A stretch of 64,000 nucleotides of DNA from Ciona savignyi (GCA_000149265.1 CH002044.1:1769576-1833575), one strand, 5' to 3'; counted from the stretch's first letter, positions 13,462 to 25,622 are shown. Notes: generated from the sequence alone by a model not told the origin. Numbers and translations are program-made.

Positions 13462-14657
13462 ACAACTAGAATACTAAACAAAGCTTTTTTTAAACATCAT
13501 TTTATAATTTTTTTTATTTAAAAACGCAACAGATTACGTAAATTTCTTGTATAAACAAACAAGGCATTTTTACTCAAAACACGTGTGTAATAATATGGGG
13601 GAATACCCTACACGTAAAAATCCCCGTTTAATTTTCCACAAGTGGGGAACAATATAATTAATCAATACTGGTGTTTTCTTTTGGTTTTGTATGGGCTCTT
13701 ATTTTTTATTTAAATAATTAAGCAAGAAATATATCTTAATAGATTTTTAAAATAATGGATAAGATATTCCAATCTTCCGGGTGAATGGAAAAACTTAACT
13801 AGTTGGTTTGGACTTCGGACAAAACAATTAGCAAAGTTGTCGGACCCCAGTGGCTTAATACGTTGTTAAAACTATAGCTACACACACACCAAGAGTAGTA
13901 TGCCAAATTCTCGCTTAGGATCTCGGGTTAGCTGACCCAAGATTCGCCTTGAAGTTCAAGCGTTCCGCATACCAAATTTCTTAAACCGGGTCATGCTTGG
14001 GCGAGTTTTTTGCATACCAACCTAAATTACGACTAGGCTAGACTGATTAAGCTATTCAACACAAAAGAAAAAGGAAGGTTTAACGAAGGCCGAAATCTTA
14101 TTAGCTTTCACTAGATTTTTAGTTTGTAGGCCTATATTATATCATAATGCAGTAACCTAGAAAGGCAAGCATTTTTGTCGCATTTTAAACACCCTTTTGG
14201 AATAAAGTGATTTATATCTTGGGCAGACAGCTAAATCAAGCTTTACATCTTTTATTTTGCAAGCAGGCACAGAATTGTAGAATCAATGGTAGCTGGCTCG
14301 TGTTTTTATTTAGACAATAAGTTGCCACAAGTCGCACCTACAGAGAAGTTACAAACATATGAGTATAGCCTGTTCTCTGTTTTAAGGCAGTAGAACATGA
14401 CGTGATGTTGTTTTTTTTATTATAGTAGTTTACGCTAACTAAAAATGTGTATGTAAAGGAATTAGAAAAATAAAAATGTAAAACTAGGCCAGTGTCCTGA
14501 AAACTATTTTAACTCAAAATGTTAAAAATATTAAATTAAGTAATACACAGTATCATTTTGTTTTAGTAAACACAACCTTTGAAAACGAAAACTTCCGATT
14601 ATTACGTAAAAATATCAATTATTATAAATGTACAATGTAAGGTCTAACAAGTTAGGG
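13462..14657. other. Intergenic region upstream of midasin
   Basis: The 5' side of MDN1 must include its promoter, but no TATA box or initiator can be picked with confidence. A degenerate SINE piece (antisense, 13755-13797) is recognisable by the GGATAAGATATTCC tail and the 'gtgaatgg' word. Nothing else coding was seen. Confidence 0.5.
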
Positions 14658-14931
14658 CAGCGTTTCTCAAACTATGGGTCGCGAAAAGTTATAGAAAGCT
14701 CTGGTTATCTGTACTGGCTATTTCCTATACAAAAATCAAGGGGAAATTATCCTAATTGTGACACACAATCTTGATTCGTCGTGTGATCTTCACCGGACCT
14801 CAGGTCATTGAAGTCATTGAACCTTTCGTCTCTCACACATGTTACAACAACTATATATAAAGTTAAGTGGGTCGCCATAAATTGTGGTAATTAATAGTGG
14901 GTCCCAACTCTATAGAGTTTGAGAACCACTA
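14658..14931. mobile_element. hAT-type MITE, family 1 copy 1
   Basis: Ends CAGCGTTTCTCAAACT and, inverted, TAGTGGTTCTCAAACT. Flanking 8-mers AGTTAGGG (14650-14657) and AGCTAGGG (14932-14939) differ at one base. The interior contains 'gggtcgcgaaaagttatag' and 'gggtcgccataaattg', shared with the copy at 29090-29377. Confidence 0.85.
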
Positions 14932-14939
14932 AGCTAGGG

Positions 14940-16689
14940 TATTTATCTATTTAATGTTATATCAGCAAAGTGTCTGTTAGCCGTAATACTTAAACTTGCA
15001 AAAAATTATTTGGTAAAAAGTGTGTTTAAAACAAATATTTTTGCAGCGGCAGACTGGTTGCGGGCACTGAACTAGACTACACAATTATAGTTTTACAAAA
15101 CCGTGTTCGTTATTTGTTGTTTGTTTACTCAAATAACCAAAATAATCAAAACCTGAACAAAAATTCGAAACCAAACGTTTTAATTCACATACCTTGATTA
15201 TTAATATTAATACCCAAAGAAAACAGCTGCGAAAAAACGTACATTAAATTGGTTGCACAATTCACAGAAACAAAAGATTTAAAATTAATAAACAACAAAT
15301 TCATTTATGGAACCGCAGAAAACTTAAGAGGTGCAGGAACACTCTATCATTATAGAATTGTGGGCAGTCAAGCCATAGGTCTTATTTAAGGTGACACAAA
15401 TTAAGATATTTTAATCGAAACCACATACGCTAGAATTATCAATGCATAAATCTTATGCTTTTTTATTTTGTGGACGTAATATAGGTACCTACATTTTTAC
15501 GTGTATGGTAGTATAATTTAGATGATATTACAATATTTTTATTTGGCTGTTGTAAACATCGATGTTTTAATGACTATAGGATTGGCAAAAACTTGGACTA
15601 GAAGAAATGGCAATACAGTGCAAATATCCCAACCTTAACTGCTTAGTGTTGGACGGTTGTGACGTGCGTTTTAGAACAATGGCCAACAGTAGTCATTCGG
15701 TAGGTAGGTGGACATCACAATGGCCAACAGGTATTTTGATACCGTGGGGAATTTTATTTTAAGCTCTTTTGTCCTTTCTATTTCAATCAGTTTGAAAGCT
15801 TAGACGCCGGTGGTGAAATGGTAAATGCGGTCGGTTATTGTGTATCAAATCCATTAAAAATACCCTAGCAAAAGTTACGACCCATTACGGTTACCACTCA
15901 TGACCAGAAAAAAACAATAGTATTACTTAATTTGCTGTACATAACTGGTCAGGAAGTCGGGATGTGGAAATTGCCGGGAAAGGGTCAAGCACGGTAAAAT
16001 ATTTTGCTACTTCAGGTTTTAAATAGCTTGAATGTGTGTTAAAATTATAACCATGAAAATTTTAATTACCGTTGTTACGTCATTGAATGATCTGTACGTT
16101 ACATAGTGTATATAAGTAATTACTTCATATTCTTAAACTTTGATTTTAAAATTTTAACTAATTAAATCAGCGGTTCTCAAATTGTGAGATCTTTTAGTCA
16201 TAAGTTTTTGAATTGCGTTGTTTCTGTAGTGTGCGGGATATTGCATTACTCATTTTAAACGAGACTTTTGAATGTGTGTAATTATATGTGTATTTTTAGT
16301 GGTGTACTTTGTGTTAATCTTTTGATAATTTTGTTTAGGATAGAACATACTTGTTTTATCCCAGTAAATGGGAAAAGGCAAAGTATGTGTATTCGTGTTA
16401 TCTCATGGGCAGTGTTTCACAGAACCACCTTATGCTGTCTTAACCGTCCCCTTTGCATATGTTGAAAATAGTATTTGCTATACACATTAAAATTCTGTTC
16501 TTAGGTTAATTGATATTTTCGCAATGAGGCAAGCCTTGATCAACTAAGCGATATCTGCCTTGTGTAGAAGTATGAAAATCCACATTTCGGAGTACACGTC
16601 TTTCTCAAGATTGCTTAACAAAATTATGGGTCCCATTTGGAAAAATGGGACACATATTGTTTTTGTCCGTTTTTTTTTTCTTTTTTTTT
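14940..16689. other. Intergenic stretch, no gene recognised
   Basis: AT-rich, with only short random ORFs. A decayed SINE fragment (antisense) is visible near 16338-16385 ('gtaaatgggaaaaggcaaag'). Nothing else could be supported. Confidence 0.4.
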
Positions 16690-18790
16690 TTTCATCAAAC
16701 GCTTGACAGGCATGGCTTGTGTACCTAACATCTACCAAAAGGGGTAATGGAATCACAGTAAAACTTGGTAATTTGTTAGAAAACATGGTCTAAATATGCA
16801 GACACCAAAATTTTAGGTGATAATTCTAGGGGAATTCCCCAGGGACGGTAAAAACCAAAACGGTACTTTTTTCAAAAATTTAGCTTTTTTGGGCATAGCG
16901 CTTAAACGCTTGCTCCAATTTGAATTAGATTTGGTGGAATGTAAGTTCATTAGCAACTGCTTTACCACTTAAAAGAAAGAAAAAAAGTTATCTAGGGAAA
17001 TACCCTAAAAATGAAGATTTATTCCTAAACCATGATTGTGACAGGTATGATTTGTGGACCCGACATCTACAAAAGGGGTAATTGAATCGCAATAAAATTT
17101 TGACATTTTTTAGACAACATGGTCTAGATATGCAGAAACGAAAATTTTGGGTTATTAAACCAGGGGAATTCCCCACGAAAGTTAAAAAACCAAAACCTAA
17201 TTTTTTTCTAAAAAATTTAGCTTTTTTGGGCATAGCGCTTAAACGCTTGCTTCAATTTGAATCAGATTTGGTGGAATGTAAGTTCATTAGCAACCGTTTT
17301 ACCACTTAAAAGAAAGAAAAAAGTTACCTAGGGAAATACCCTAAAAATGAAGATTTATTCCTAAACCATGATTGTGACAGATATGGCTTGTGGCCCGACA
17401 TCTACCAAAAGAGGTAATGGAATCACAATAAAACTTTGTCATTTGTTAGACAACATGGTCTAGATATGCAAAAACCAAACTTTTAGGTGAAAAATTCAGG
17501 GGAATTTCCCTGAGTCGTTAAAAAGCAAATCAGCATTTTTTTATAAATAATTAGCTTTTTGGGGCATAAGGCTTGTACAATGGCTTTAATTTTAATAAAA
17601 TTTGCTGGAATGTATGGTCTAGATATGCAGAAACCAACATTTTGGGTGGTAAATCCAGGGGAATTCCCCAGAGACGTTAAATACCAAAACGGTATTTTTT
17701 TCTAAAAAATTAGCTTTTTGGGCGTAGCGCTTAAACGCCTGCTCTAATTTAAATCAGATTTGGTGGAATGTAAGTTCATTAGTCACTGATTTAACACCTA
17801 GAAGAAATAAAAAAATTACTTAGGGAAATACCCTAAAAATGAAGATTTATACCTAAACCATGGTTGTGACAGGTATGAATTGTGGTCCACGACATCTGCT
17901 AAAAGGGGTAATAGAATCGCAATGAAAATTTGAAATTTTTTAGATAACATGGTTTAGATATGCAGAAACCAAAATTTTAGGTGTTAAATCCAGGGGAATT
18001 ACCCTGAGACGTTAAAAACCAAAGCGCTATTTTTTTCTAAAAAATTAGCCTTTTTTGATCATAGCGCTTGAACGGCTGCTTCAATTTTAAGCAGATTTGG
18101 TGGAATGTAAGTGCATTGGTAGCTGATTTAACACTTAAAAGAAATAAAAAAATTACCTAGGGAAATACCCTAAAAAATAGGATTTTGTTCTCAAATCATG
18201 ATTGTGACAGGCACGTCATGTCGCCCTGACATCTACCAAAAGGAATTATGGAATCGAATTAAAAACTTGATATTTGTAAAAAAGACAACATGGTCTAGAT
18301 AAGCAAAAATCAAAATTTTGGTTAATGAATCCAGGGGAATTCCCCTGAGACGTTAAAAACCAAAACGTTTTTTTCTAATAAATTAGCTTTTTGGGGCATA
18401 GCGCTTGAACGGCTGCTATAATTTTAATCAGATTTGATAAAATTCTAGACCATTACATACTCCGTGCCAATTTAAATAAAGAGAAACATTTACTTAAGGT
18501 AATTCCCTTAAAAACAAAGATATGTTTCTGAATTATGATTGTGACAGGCATGCCCTATCGCACTGACATCTCCAACAAGGAGTCGACAAATCAGATTAAA
18601 ACTTTAAGAATTGTTACATAACATGACTCACATATGTAAAAACAAAAACTTATCTACTAAATCCAGAGGAATTCCCTGAAACCATGAAAAACTAAATCGG
18701 GCTGTTTTGGGAATTTACCTGCATTTCACTACAGCGCTTAAAAAGAAGCTTTAATTTAAAACATTTGATGTGAAATGTTCGTAAATTTAA
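16690..18790. repeat. Satellite-like tandem array, unit about 337 bp, about six units
   Basis: The phrase 'gattgtgacag' and its variants recur near 16703, 17039, 17376, 17866, 18205 and 18543. Spacing is about 337 bp, except for one 490-bp interval holding an extra partial unit. Each unit contains a palindromic GGGGAATTCCCC-like core, a 'tagggaaataccctaaaaat' block and 'gcatagcgcttaaacg'. Units diverge toward the right end. No ORF is conserved across units. Confidence 0.85.
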
Positions 18791-19149
18791 GACGTTTATT
18801 CTTTATACACATGGAAAAGAACTTTGGTTGGATAACTATGGGACCCATGCGTTTACGCTTGCAGAAACAAACTACATACTCGGTGTATATATAAAATACA
18901 AATTGTGGTTAGGGACCCTGTAGTATGAATATATGGCATACAAAATGTGTTTTACAAATAGTGGTGGTTAAACACGGGGTTGACACTCTCTAGTTTAATA
19001 TTCGATTGTGGTTGGACCAGCATACTTGTGAGACTTAGAAAAGCTAACTTTACCTTTAAAATGTATTAAGCAATCGTGGCCTTATAGCACGTACTCAGGA
19101 TTGTTTGATCATGGTTCAGCTGAGACCTGATTAAAAACAGCAGACTAGG

Positions 19150-19360
19150 TGGAGGGAAAAAACTAAAAGGGGAGGAAAAGCGGGAAGGCGGGAAAACTGC
19201 ATGCTAAAATGAAGATTGTGAAATAAGGGTTAGTTTTAAGCATGGGGCTAGACTTAGGGTTAGTCGTGGGGTGGAGATTAGTGTTTAGGGATAAGTTAAA
19301 ATTTCCGTAATTTTAGTGAGCAGTTTCCCTCCTTTCCGATTTCCCTCATTTTAGCGTTGC
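19150..19360. repeat. Imperfect inverted repeat, possible foldback element
   Basis: The purine-rich left arm (aggaaaagcgggaaggcggg, then actgcatgctaaaatg) is mirrored by the pyrimidine-rich right arm (actaaaat ... gcagtttccctcctttccg). Similarity by eye is about 75%. The unpaired middle has repeated 'agggttag' words. No target duplication was found. Confidence 0.5.
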
Positions 19361-19691
19361 TCGACTAGTGTATCTTGTTGGTGACCTATACAGTAAATGC
19401 CCTCAGGATAAGATAATAATAATACTGTATAATGATGAAAAAACTATTACTTCTTTATTATAACTTGCAAGGTCGGCTAAAAATTTAGGAGAAACAGTTA
19501 AAGCTGTTTCTAAACTTAAAAGCTCAGTTAGTTTCCACAAAAGTTTCGAATTTTGCCCCAATCATTAACTGTGTCGATTGTGAAACGACCAGAATGCGTC
19601 GGGTGATGTCACGAAATGACCAGAAATGTGTGGGTTCACGTCATAAACAGTTTGGTGTCGCCGCATTTAAATATAAAATAATTAAATAACT

Positions 19692-20118
19692 TAGGGCTTC
19701 CCAAACTTTTAAGCTCGCGGCACCTTTTTAAGCTTACTACAAACATATTGAAATGCGTATGTGACACACAATTGACTACTTAAACTTTACAATCAAAATG
19801 CATTGTTTTGATCACATTAATAATACGTCCGGTGTGCATTAATTTATGCCACGCGGTACAATAAGGATTTCATCACTTCCCGCTGTGTGCTTCTACATGC
19901 ATTTTCATTTATTCTAGATTACTGGTAAGAATTATATAACCAAGTCACCAAAAAGTGGTATTTACATAGATGTTACTAATCAGGTAGGATTTATATTTCG
20001 CACTAGTATCAAAAGTCTGACTAAAAAAGTAAAAAATATATAGTATAGTTTGTGTGAAATTTATGTATCTTTTCGACCCCTAATATTCATTGGGCGACTG
20101 CCAGTTAAGGAAGCCCTG
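19692..20118. mobile_element. hAT-type MITE upstream of NXPE A
   Basis: Ends TAGGGCTTCCCAAACTTTTA and, inverted, CAGGGCTTCCTTAACTGGC. Flanks AAATAACT and GAATAATT agree at 6 of 8 positions. The paralogous copy upstream of NXPE D (41401-43212) is split by a second transposon. Confidence 0.7.
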
Positions 20119-20492
20119 GAATAATTTATTTTATTTCGCACTGATCATTATTGTAGCAACATTTGAAACGTTTGAGTAAATTATGAGATTAGACATTTCT
20201 ATCGTCTTATAGGAAATGAAAATGCGTTACTTCATTTTTAAATTTATCATCCAAATCAAATATTTCTTTTTTAAATTCAGTTTTTAAATTTGAAAGGATT
20301 GTTTTGTTATTGAAAATTATATTGGAAATATATTGTATTTATTTCTTTTACAGACATCGCTAGACCAGCTATAGGTACTTATGCAGTCAACGGCAATCGG
20401 ATGCCTTTGTGTTTGTTGTAATATTAACATTTAGCACTCTTTGTTTGTCTATAGCACATAAGAAACTTCTTTTAATTTACAAATTCAACTAC

Positions 20493-20525
20493 ATGTATAC
20501 CAATTGGAAATGGAATCAAGGCTAA
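20493..20525 (+). promoter_or_regulatory. Short upstream ORF overlapping the NXPE start codon
   Basis: An ATG 17 nt upstream of the chosen NXPE start opens a 10-codon ORF (MYTNWKWNQG) in another frame that ends just past the NXPE ATG. It is present in all four NXPE copies (near 34268, 36991 and 43956 in the others). It could damp translation if the transcript starts upstream of it. The transcription start is unknown. Confidence 0.45.
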
Positions 20526-23487
20526 AAGCTCTATCCCTTCTGACGGGGTTGTTTGTGTTGTACATTTATTTATATATTTTGATAAAGTGGAATAATGACG
20601 GCACTCGGCAAGGATTCTGGCAAATTCGCACTGGAAACAAACACATTCCCTGGCGTTTGATTTATAGATGTAAACAACCAAACGCTACTTCCATTGCTAA
20701 TGGAAACAATGTGTCATTACCTGACGTGCTAAACCCTGAATCTGCGCTGTATGGTCTTCGATGTGTTGATGAATATGGAAAGGCAATACCCGGAGACATT
20801 ACAGCTGAACCGCAATATTGGAAAAGCCAAGAATACAACTGGAGAAACTACATGCCGGAAGCTGCGCGTGCAATTGAAAAATTGAAACTAGTAAACCCGG
20901 AAAACAAGCCTGAGTTGGCAACCAGTCCACATCTAACGTCAATTGTTGTAGAAACTCCAGACAATCTGGCCGTCGGAGACAGGTATGTGCTCTGAACACG
21001 CGCTGGCATGTTCTTTTAGATTTCACGTCGGAGTTGTCCGGCCCGGTGGTCTAGCGGTTAAGTGCGTCGCCTTTCAATCGAAAAGTTGCAGGTGCGAAAC
21101 TGGTCGCTAGCTAGTCGGTTGTGTCCTTGGGCAAGGCACTTTACGGACATTGCCTGAACCCAGAGGATTATTGGGTTCTACCAAATTGAAGGAACGTGTC
21201 TATCATATATACAACACACTGCAATAGCTCCGGTAACCCGACGATGGGCGCGAGGTGATCTGACGATTGCCCGTGTGATAACCCCCTAGGTTTTCCCATT
21301 CACGGGGATAAACTGGTCGCTAACTAAAACCCATTCACGGGGTTCGAAACTGGTCGCTAACTAAAAGGTTGTGTCTTAGCGACCCAATCGATTACCGGGT
21401 TCTACCAAATTAAAGAAATGTCTGAATCATACACAATGCTCTGCAATAGCTACGGCAACGTGATGGTTGGCGCGAATTAATCTGGCGATTGGCTGTGGGT
21501 TTACGTCACTTGCGTTTTCCCGTTACCGAAGATTTAATATAACTTCAGCGTTAAAGTGGTAACTCACAAACAATTAGATTTAATTACATATGTCATTCAA
21601 CATTAATATTTTTTTATTACACATGTTGTTATTCCAATATAAAACTAGTTGATAACCTACGTTAAGTCCAACCACTTATTTTAAAACAAAAATGCACTAT
21701 TCACACCTAGCACTGTATAGTTCATTAATGTTTAAACCAAATAAAAAATATAAAAAAATGTGAAACAACTTTAGCATTGCCAATTTACTTAAAACTTTCC
21801 TCGGAAGTGTTGAAATAATTCATACCATCAATAGTATTTTTCTTCAGATTTCGAGCTACTATACACGCATTCAATGGCGTTGGTGAAGCAAAATCGTTTG
21901 GCGGGGATTATTTCCGTGCCCGTATCATTTATTCGGAGGACGTGGGTAGTGAACGTCCGAACGGAATCGCTTGCCACATTACAGACAATCAAGATGGGTC
22001 CTACTCACTACAAAGCCCATTGCCGATGCCTGGATCAATGAATCTTGAAGTTGTCCTTGTGTATTCGGTGGAAGATATAGCGGAGCTTGTTGTAGGAACC
22101 TCCAAGAGGAGGTATTCGGGGTACGGCTACACAACAAAACTCGAAAATGGCGAGATGACGGAGTGTAACGTGGATTTGGCTTCTTCAGGAAGGTTCGCGA
22201 TATAGATAAAACGGTTTCTTTACCAATACTTATTTTAGAATGAAGAAACATAGAGGTCGATGAAACATACTCACGGCATGACAACGCCAAATGAAATATA
22301 TACTTAAAAACAAAGTTATTGCAGCGTGTTGTACGTGATAGCAACTCCGTTATTGTTCACCCACTTATTTATCTGGCGCAAGCAACGATGGAAAACACAT
22401 TTTAGGACACCAAGACGTTTTACACGCAATGATACCGATAAAGCATTAACTTTAACATACTTATTGATTGCTAAAAATAGGAATTTCTTTTGAATTAATG
22501 ATTTTTTGCTGTCACAGGCACAATTTATCACAACTATGTGATTATTCCAATCGGCGAAACAACGAACCGTATTTTTGTTTTAAACCGAAATCGAAACAAT
22601 GTCCTCGGATCAGTTGGAGTGCACTTAGAAAGTCCACCGACGAAACTAAAGAGCTATTAGACATCACAATGAAAGCTTTTAATTTTAACGATCAGATCGT
22701 TTTGTCCCCTAATTGCACCTTCAACGTTTCTGGAAAATACGCCAGAAAATATCTCAAACGTTGCACCATGGAGACACCACTTGAAGATGACAAACTGCGA
22801 CCGCACAGATACATTTATAATGGTCACTGGGTGTCGCTAAAGTGCAATAATCAGTTGAATTTTGAAGCGGTTTTGAATTGCCTGAAAAATAAAGTCGTCT
22901 ACTTTCTTGGCGACTCAACATTGCGGCAATTCTTCGAGACTGTATCCAAAGAAGGTCATTTGACTGTATCGGGACCGAATTCGGAAACGGTATGGACAGA
23001 ACCTAAAATTGCAACAGACAAAACGAACAATATTACGATTTATTACAGAAGTCATGGACCACCTATGCAAAATGAAGGCCCGTTAAATCATCGACCTTAT
23101 ATAAGTGATGTCTTGGACGAAATTACTGACCAATCTGTAACTTACATAGTGATCACTATTGGCCTACATATGTTGTTCTATGAACCTTCGGTGTTTATTC
23201 ACCGAATACTGGGTATTCGGGACTCGATTGAGCGCCTTCTTGAGCGAAAGCCTGACACCAAGGTTGTTTTAAAAGGGAACAACGCCTTTATATCTCCACA
23301 GGATTGGCTTGGGCTTAGATATGATAATATCATGAATCAAATTTTTGAAAACATGAAATCTGTCGTATTTGTACGACTCTGGGACCTCTCGACAGTGTGG
23401 CCGCTGCGAGTGGATTATCATCCTGTTGGACCTACACTAATCGAGGAAGTTTTATACACATTTGAATTCCTTTGTGGTGATTCGTAG
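20510..23487 (+). CDS. NXPE family (neurexophilin and PC-esterase domain) protein, copy A
   Basis: Three exons, 20510-20982, 21848-22192 and 22518-23487, join in phase (AG/GTATGT and AAG/GTTCGC donors) into about 595 residues, a normal length for the family. Residues about 7-27 form a signal anchor (LLTGLFVLYIYLYILIKW), suggesting a type II Golgi or surface protein. The FGGDYFRARI block near residues 175-184 is the Ig-like NXPE region. Exon 3 has a CDYSNRRNNEPYFCFKPK cysteine stretch and then the PC-esterase motif LGDSTLRQ, with candidate nucleophile Ser406 and a late DYHP (Asp572, His574). Substrate is unknown; related domains act on acyl-sugar esters. Intron 1 contains a SINE. The first ATG of the longest frame is preceded by an in-frame TTG, so I chose the ATG at 20510. 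Confidence 0.88.
21036..21310 (+). mobile_element. tRNA-derived SINE in intron 1 of NXPE A
   Basis: The head GTCCGGCCCGGTGGTCTAGC holds a good A box (TGGTCTAGCGG). The body is full length but the TATCC tail is missing, ending at 'cacggggataaac'. The same insertion is in NXPE D (44499-44778) and absent from B and C. An older SINE piece follows at 21348-21540 and is shared by all four genes. Confidence 0.85.
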
Positions 23488-23714
23488 TTGTTATATGAAG
23501 CGATTATCGTCATTAATCTGTCTCGCATATTTAGAACTTTAGAACATTATATTTCACCCGATTTTTAAATTTAAACGAAGATATGAGACAGATACATTTT
23601 GTGCCATGTTGTGCGACTTTATATGCTAAGGTTAAATCATATATCACTCGCGGCATTTCTTAGCTTTTTATTAGACAATTCTAAAAATGCCTTATTTATT
23701 GAAATCACGTTATA

Positions 23715-24174
23715 GATGGCGTATAACCAATTAAGACCTCTATGAACGGCAGGATGTGACGAGTGGTACCCTCCATGAGTCATTGTTTTTAAACTAGTGT
23801 TTTGCTGAGTAACAATGGTGGTGATTCCCCAATGTTTGTTTTGTTGAAAGCAGCATGTGCTAGGCTGCGCGCCGGTGTTCTCGTTTAGCTGTAAAGTTTT
23901 GTAATCGTGGAGCAGTGCTTTGTAAAATAAAGGTGTTGAATGTGCATCTGCTAGCTGTTTTGTTGGAAAAAAGTTGCCGATGTACGAAGGGGTATGGGCT
24001 CAAAATTTTTAAACAAAATTTTGTAGGGTTTTGAGTTTAGGTTGCAGATCCAAGCTTCAATTTTGAATTGTGAAAAAATCTAAGACTTCCTATGTCAGGA
24101 TTTTGAGTGACAGTCGTTTTTGTGAGGTCAGTTTGCATTGGAGAGATAGGGAAAATAATTAGTTGAACGCCTCC
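23715..24174. mobile_element. 460-bp non-coding MITE, copy 1
   Basis: Ends GATGGCGTATAACCAATTA and, inverted, GGAGGCGTTCAACCAATTA (15 of 19 match), flanked by TATA on both sides. NXPE copies C and D have the empty site (about 39970 and 47180). A second copy sits at 50073-50533 in a different target. TA-type targets fit Tc1/mariner-like or related MITEs, but the family is not settled. Confidence 0.8.
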
Positions 24175-24264
24175 TATAGTATAAATATATAGTAAGCTAA
24201 TATTTATTGTGTAGGTAGAATTTACTAGAATATATACGCTAGTAGCTGTTTAAACAGATGAAGT

Positions 24265-24560
24265 AGGATAGGATAGGATTATCATGTTTACCCCCGTGAA
24301 TAGGAAAACCAAGGGGTTATCACACGGGCGATCGTCAGATTACCTCGCGCCCATCGTCGGATTACCGGAGCTATTGCAGTGTGTTGTATATGATAGACAC
24401 GTTCCTTCAATTTGTTAGAAACCATTAATCAACTGGGTTCAGGCAATGTCCGTAAAGTGCCTGGGCCAAGGACACAACCGACTAGCTAGCGACCAGTTTC
24501 GCACCTGCAACCTTTTGATTGAAAGGCGACGCACTTAACCGCTAGACCAACCGGCCGGAC
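24265..24560 (-). mobile_element. tRNA-derived SINE downstream of NXPE A
   Basis: Full-length family member, tail at left (AGGATAGGATAGG), head at right (ctagaccaaccggccggac). Orthologous copies follow NXPE C (40053-40346) and D (47266-47561), so insertion predates the duplications. Confidence 0.9.
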
Positions 24561-24571
24561 AGCGTGGTTAC

Positions 24572-24892
24572 ATGCTTTACTTAACTGTTTTATTGGTTAC
24601 TTATTTAAACGGATTATTACCTGCTTGTAAATGTTCCAAGAAAAATTTGATTGTTATTTCTGTTACATGTGTAATTGCCTTCATAAATATTTGTGGCACG
24701 GTTACGTGGTTTTGTGGGGGCATTTACTCACGAAAGCGTCCTATACACACCACATACCTTCAACTAACTATAAGGTCAACTAACTTACTTAAACAAGTAA
24801 ATAAACAATACGCTAAATATGAGGTGTTGAACCCAAAAGTATTAAACAGAAGCAGTCTTTCAATGGCTACTATGAAAGTAGGGGTCTTTTGA
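24572..24892 (+). CDS. Unidentified hydrophobic ORF, duplicated
   Basis: The ORF encodes about 106 residues starting MLYLTVLLVTYLNGLLPACK, with two hydrophobic segments (about 1-15 and 27-50) and several cysteines (CK.CSKK, INICGTVTWFCGG). It recurs at 40576-40782 with an altered C-terminus, and at 47572 plus 49934 where transposons break it. I do not recognise it. Differences in the shared part are mostly synonymous between the A and C copies, but they are too few to prove coding. It may instead be an exon or repeat fragment. Confidence 0.25.
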   Translation: MLYLTVLLVTYLNGLLPACKCSKKNLIVISVTCVIAFINICGTVTWFCGGIYSRKRPIHTTYLQLTIRSTNLLKQVNKQYAKYEVLNPKVLNRSSLSMATMKVGVF

Positions 24893-24940
24893 GTTGAAAT
24901 TTAACATTTGCTAATTGCACGCCTTAACCAGTAGGAAGTT

Positions 24941-25041
24941 AGGATAGGATGTTCATGTTTATCCCGTGAATGGAAAAACCAAGGGGGTTAACACATTCTG
25001 AATCTTAAACCTTTCGGTTGAAAAGACCAACTGGTCGGACA
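24941..25041 (-). mobile_element. Internally deleted SINE (about 100 bp)
   Basis: The tail and the 'tgtttatcccgtgaatgg' end are joined directly to the head end 'aaagaccaactggtcgga'. The same deleted form lies at 40937-41039 and 50719-50821, so it travels with the segmental duplication. Confidence 0.8.
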
Positions 25042-25622
25042 TTATACTTGAGGAATGTGCTAGCTAGATGTTGTCGGATTAATTGGACAATTCCAAATTT
25101 AAATATTTTCGAACAATCAACTCTTAATTAATCAACAAGACATATAACCAAATTTGCATTTTAATATGGAACTAAATAGCAAAATACAAGAAGAGATTTT
25201 AGGAAGAAAGTTTTTCCCAAATAACCCAATTTTAGCATCATTAAAGTGCAAAGACAAAATTTAATCAATAAAAAAAATATTTAAAATAAAAAAGGTTAAC
25301 CAGGTATAAGATTCGATGTTTTAAAGCAAGTAATGTTGTCTGTAAACACTAAACCGAGTCTTAAAAACCTTGCAACACCTTTTAATTGGTACCGGTAGTG
25401 AGATTTATTTTGTACAAAAATTATAAACCTAATAAATAATATATAATTACTCAGTGTAATGCATAGGACTAGCGTTTTTACTGGAAATTATAATTACACA
25501 CTACAAAGAACATTATAAAAGGTATATAACAGATTCACAAAAGAAGTAAAGAACTACAGAGCTGTAAAGCTTTGCCCAAACAGGACTTTAAGACTGCCAA
25601 TATAATATCAAATAATGGTACT

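Noticed and set aside
16544-17309. ORFs inside the satellite array
   Set aside because: They are not conserved from unit to unit.
20472-20681. Minus-strand ORF starting MVVYIYKSNARECVCF, repeated at 34247, 36970 and 43935
   Set aside because: It is the antisense shadow of NXPE exon 1; its conservation follows from the exon on the other strand.
21036-21110. Possible tRNA gene (A box TGGTCTAGCGG)
   Set aside because: The sequence is the head of a dispersed SINE. It lacks a paired acceptor stem and continues into the SINE body.
22316-22531. Minus-strand ORF starting MINCACDSKKSLIQKK, repeated in all NXPE copies
   Set aside because: It covers NXPE intron 2 and the start of exon 3 in antisense. 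No splice or family evidence.
24265-24300. Runs of GGATA as GATA-factor sites or a CRISPR-like repeat
   Set aside because: They are SINE tails at every occurrence, and the genome is clearly eukaryotic.
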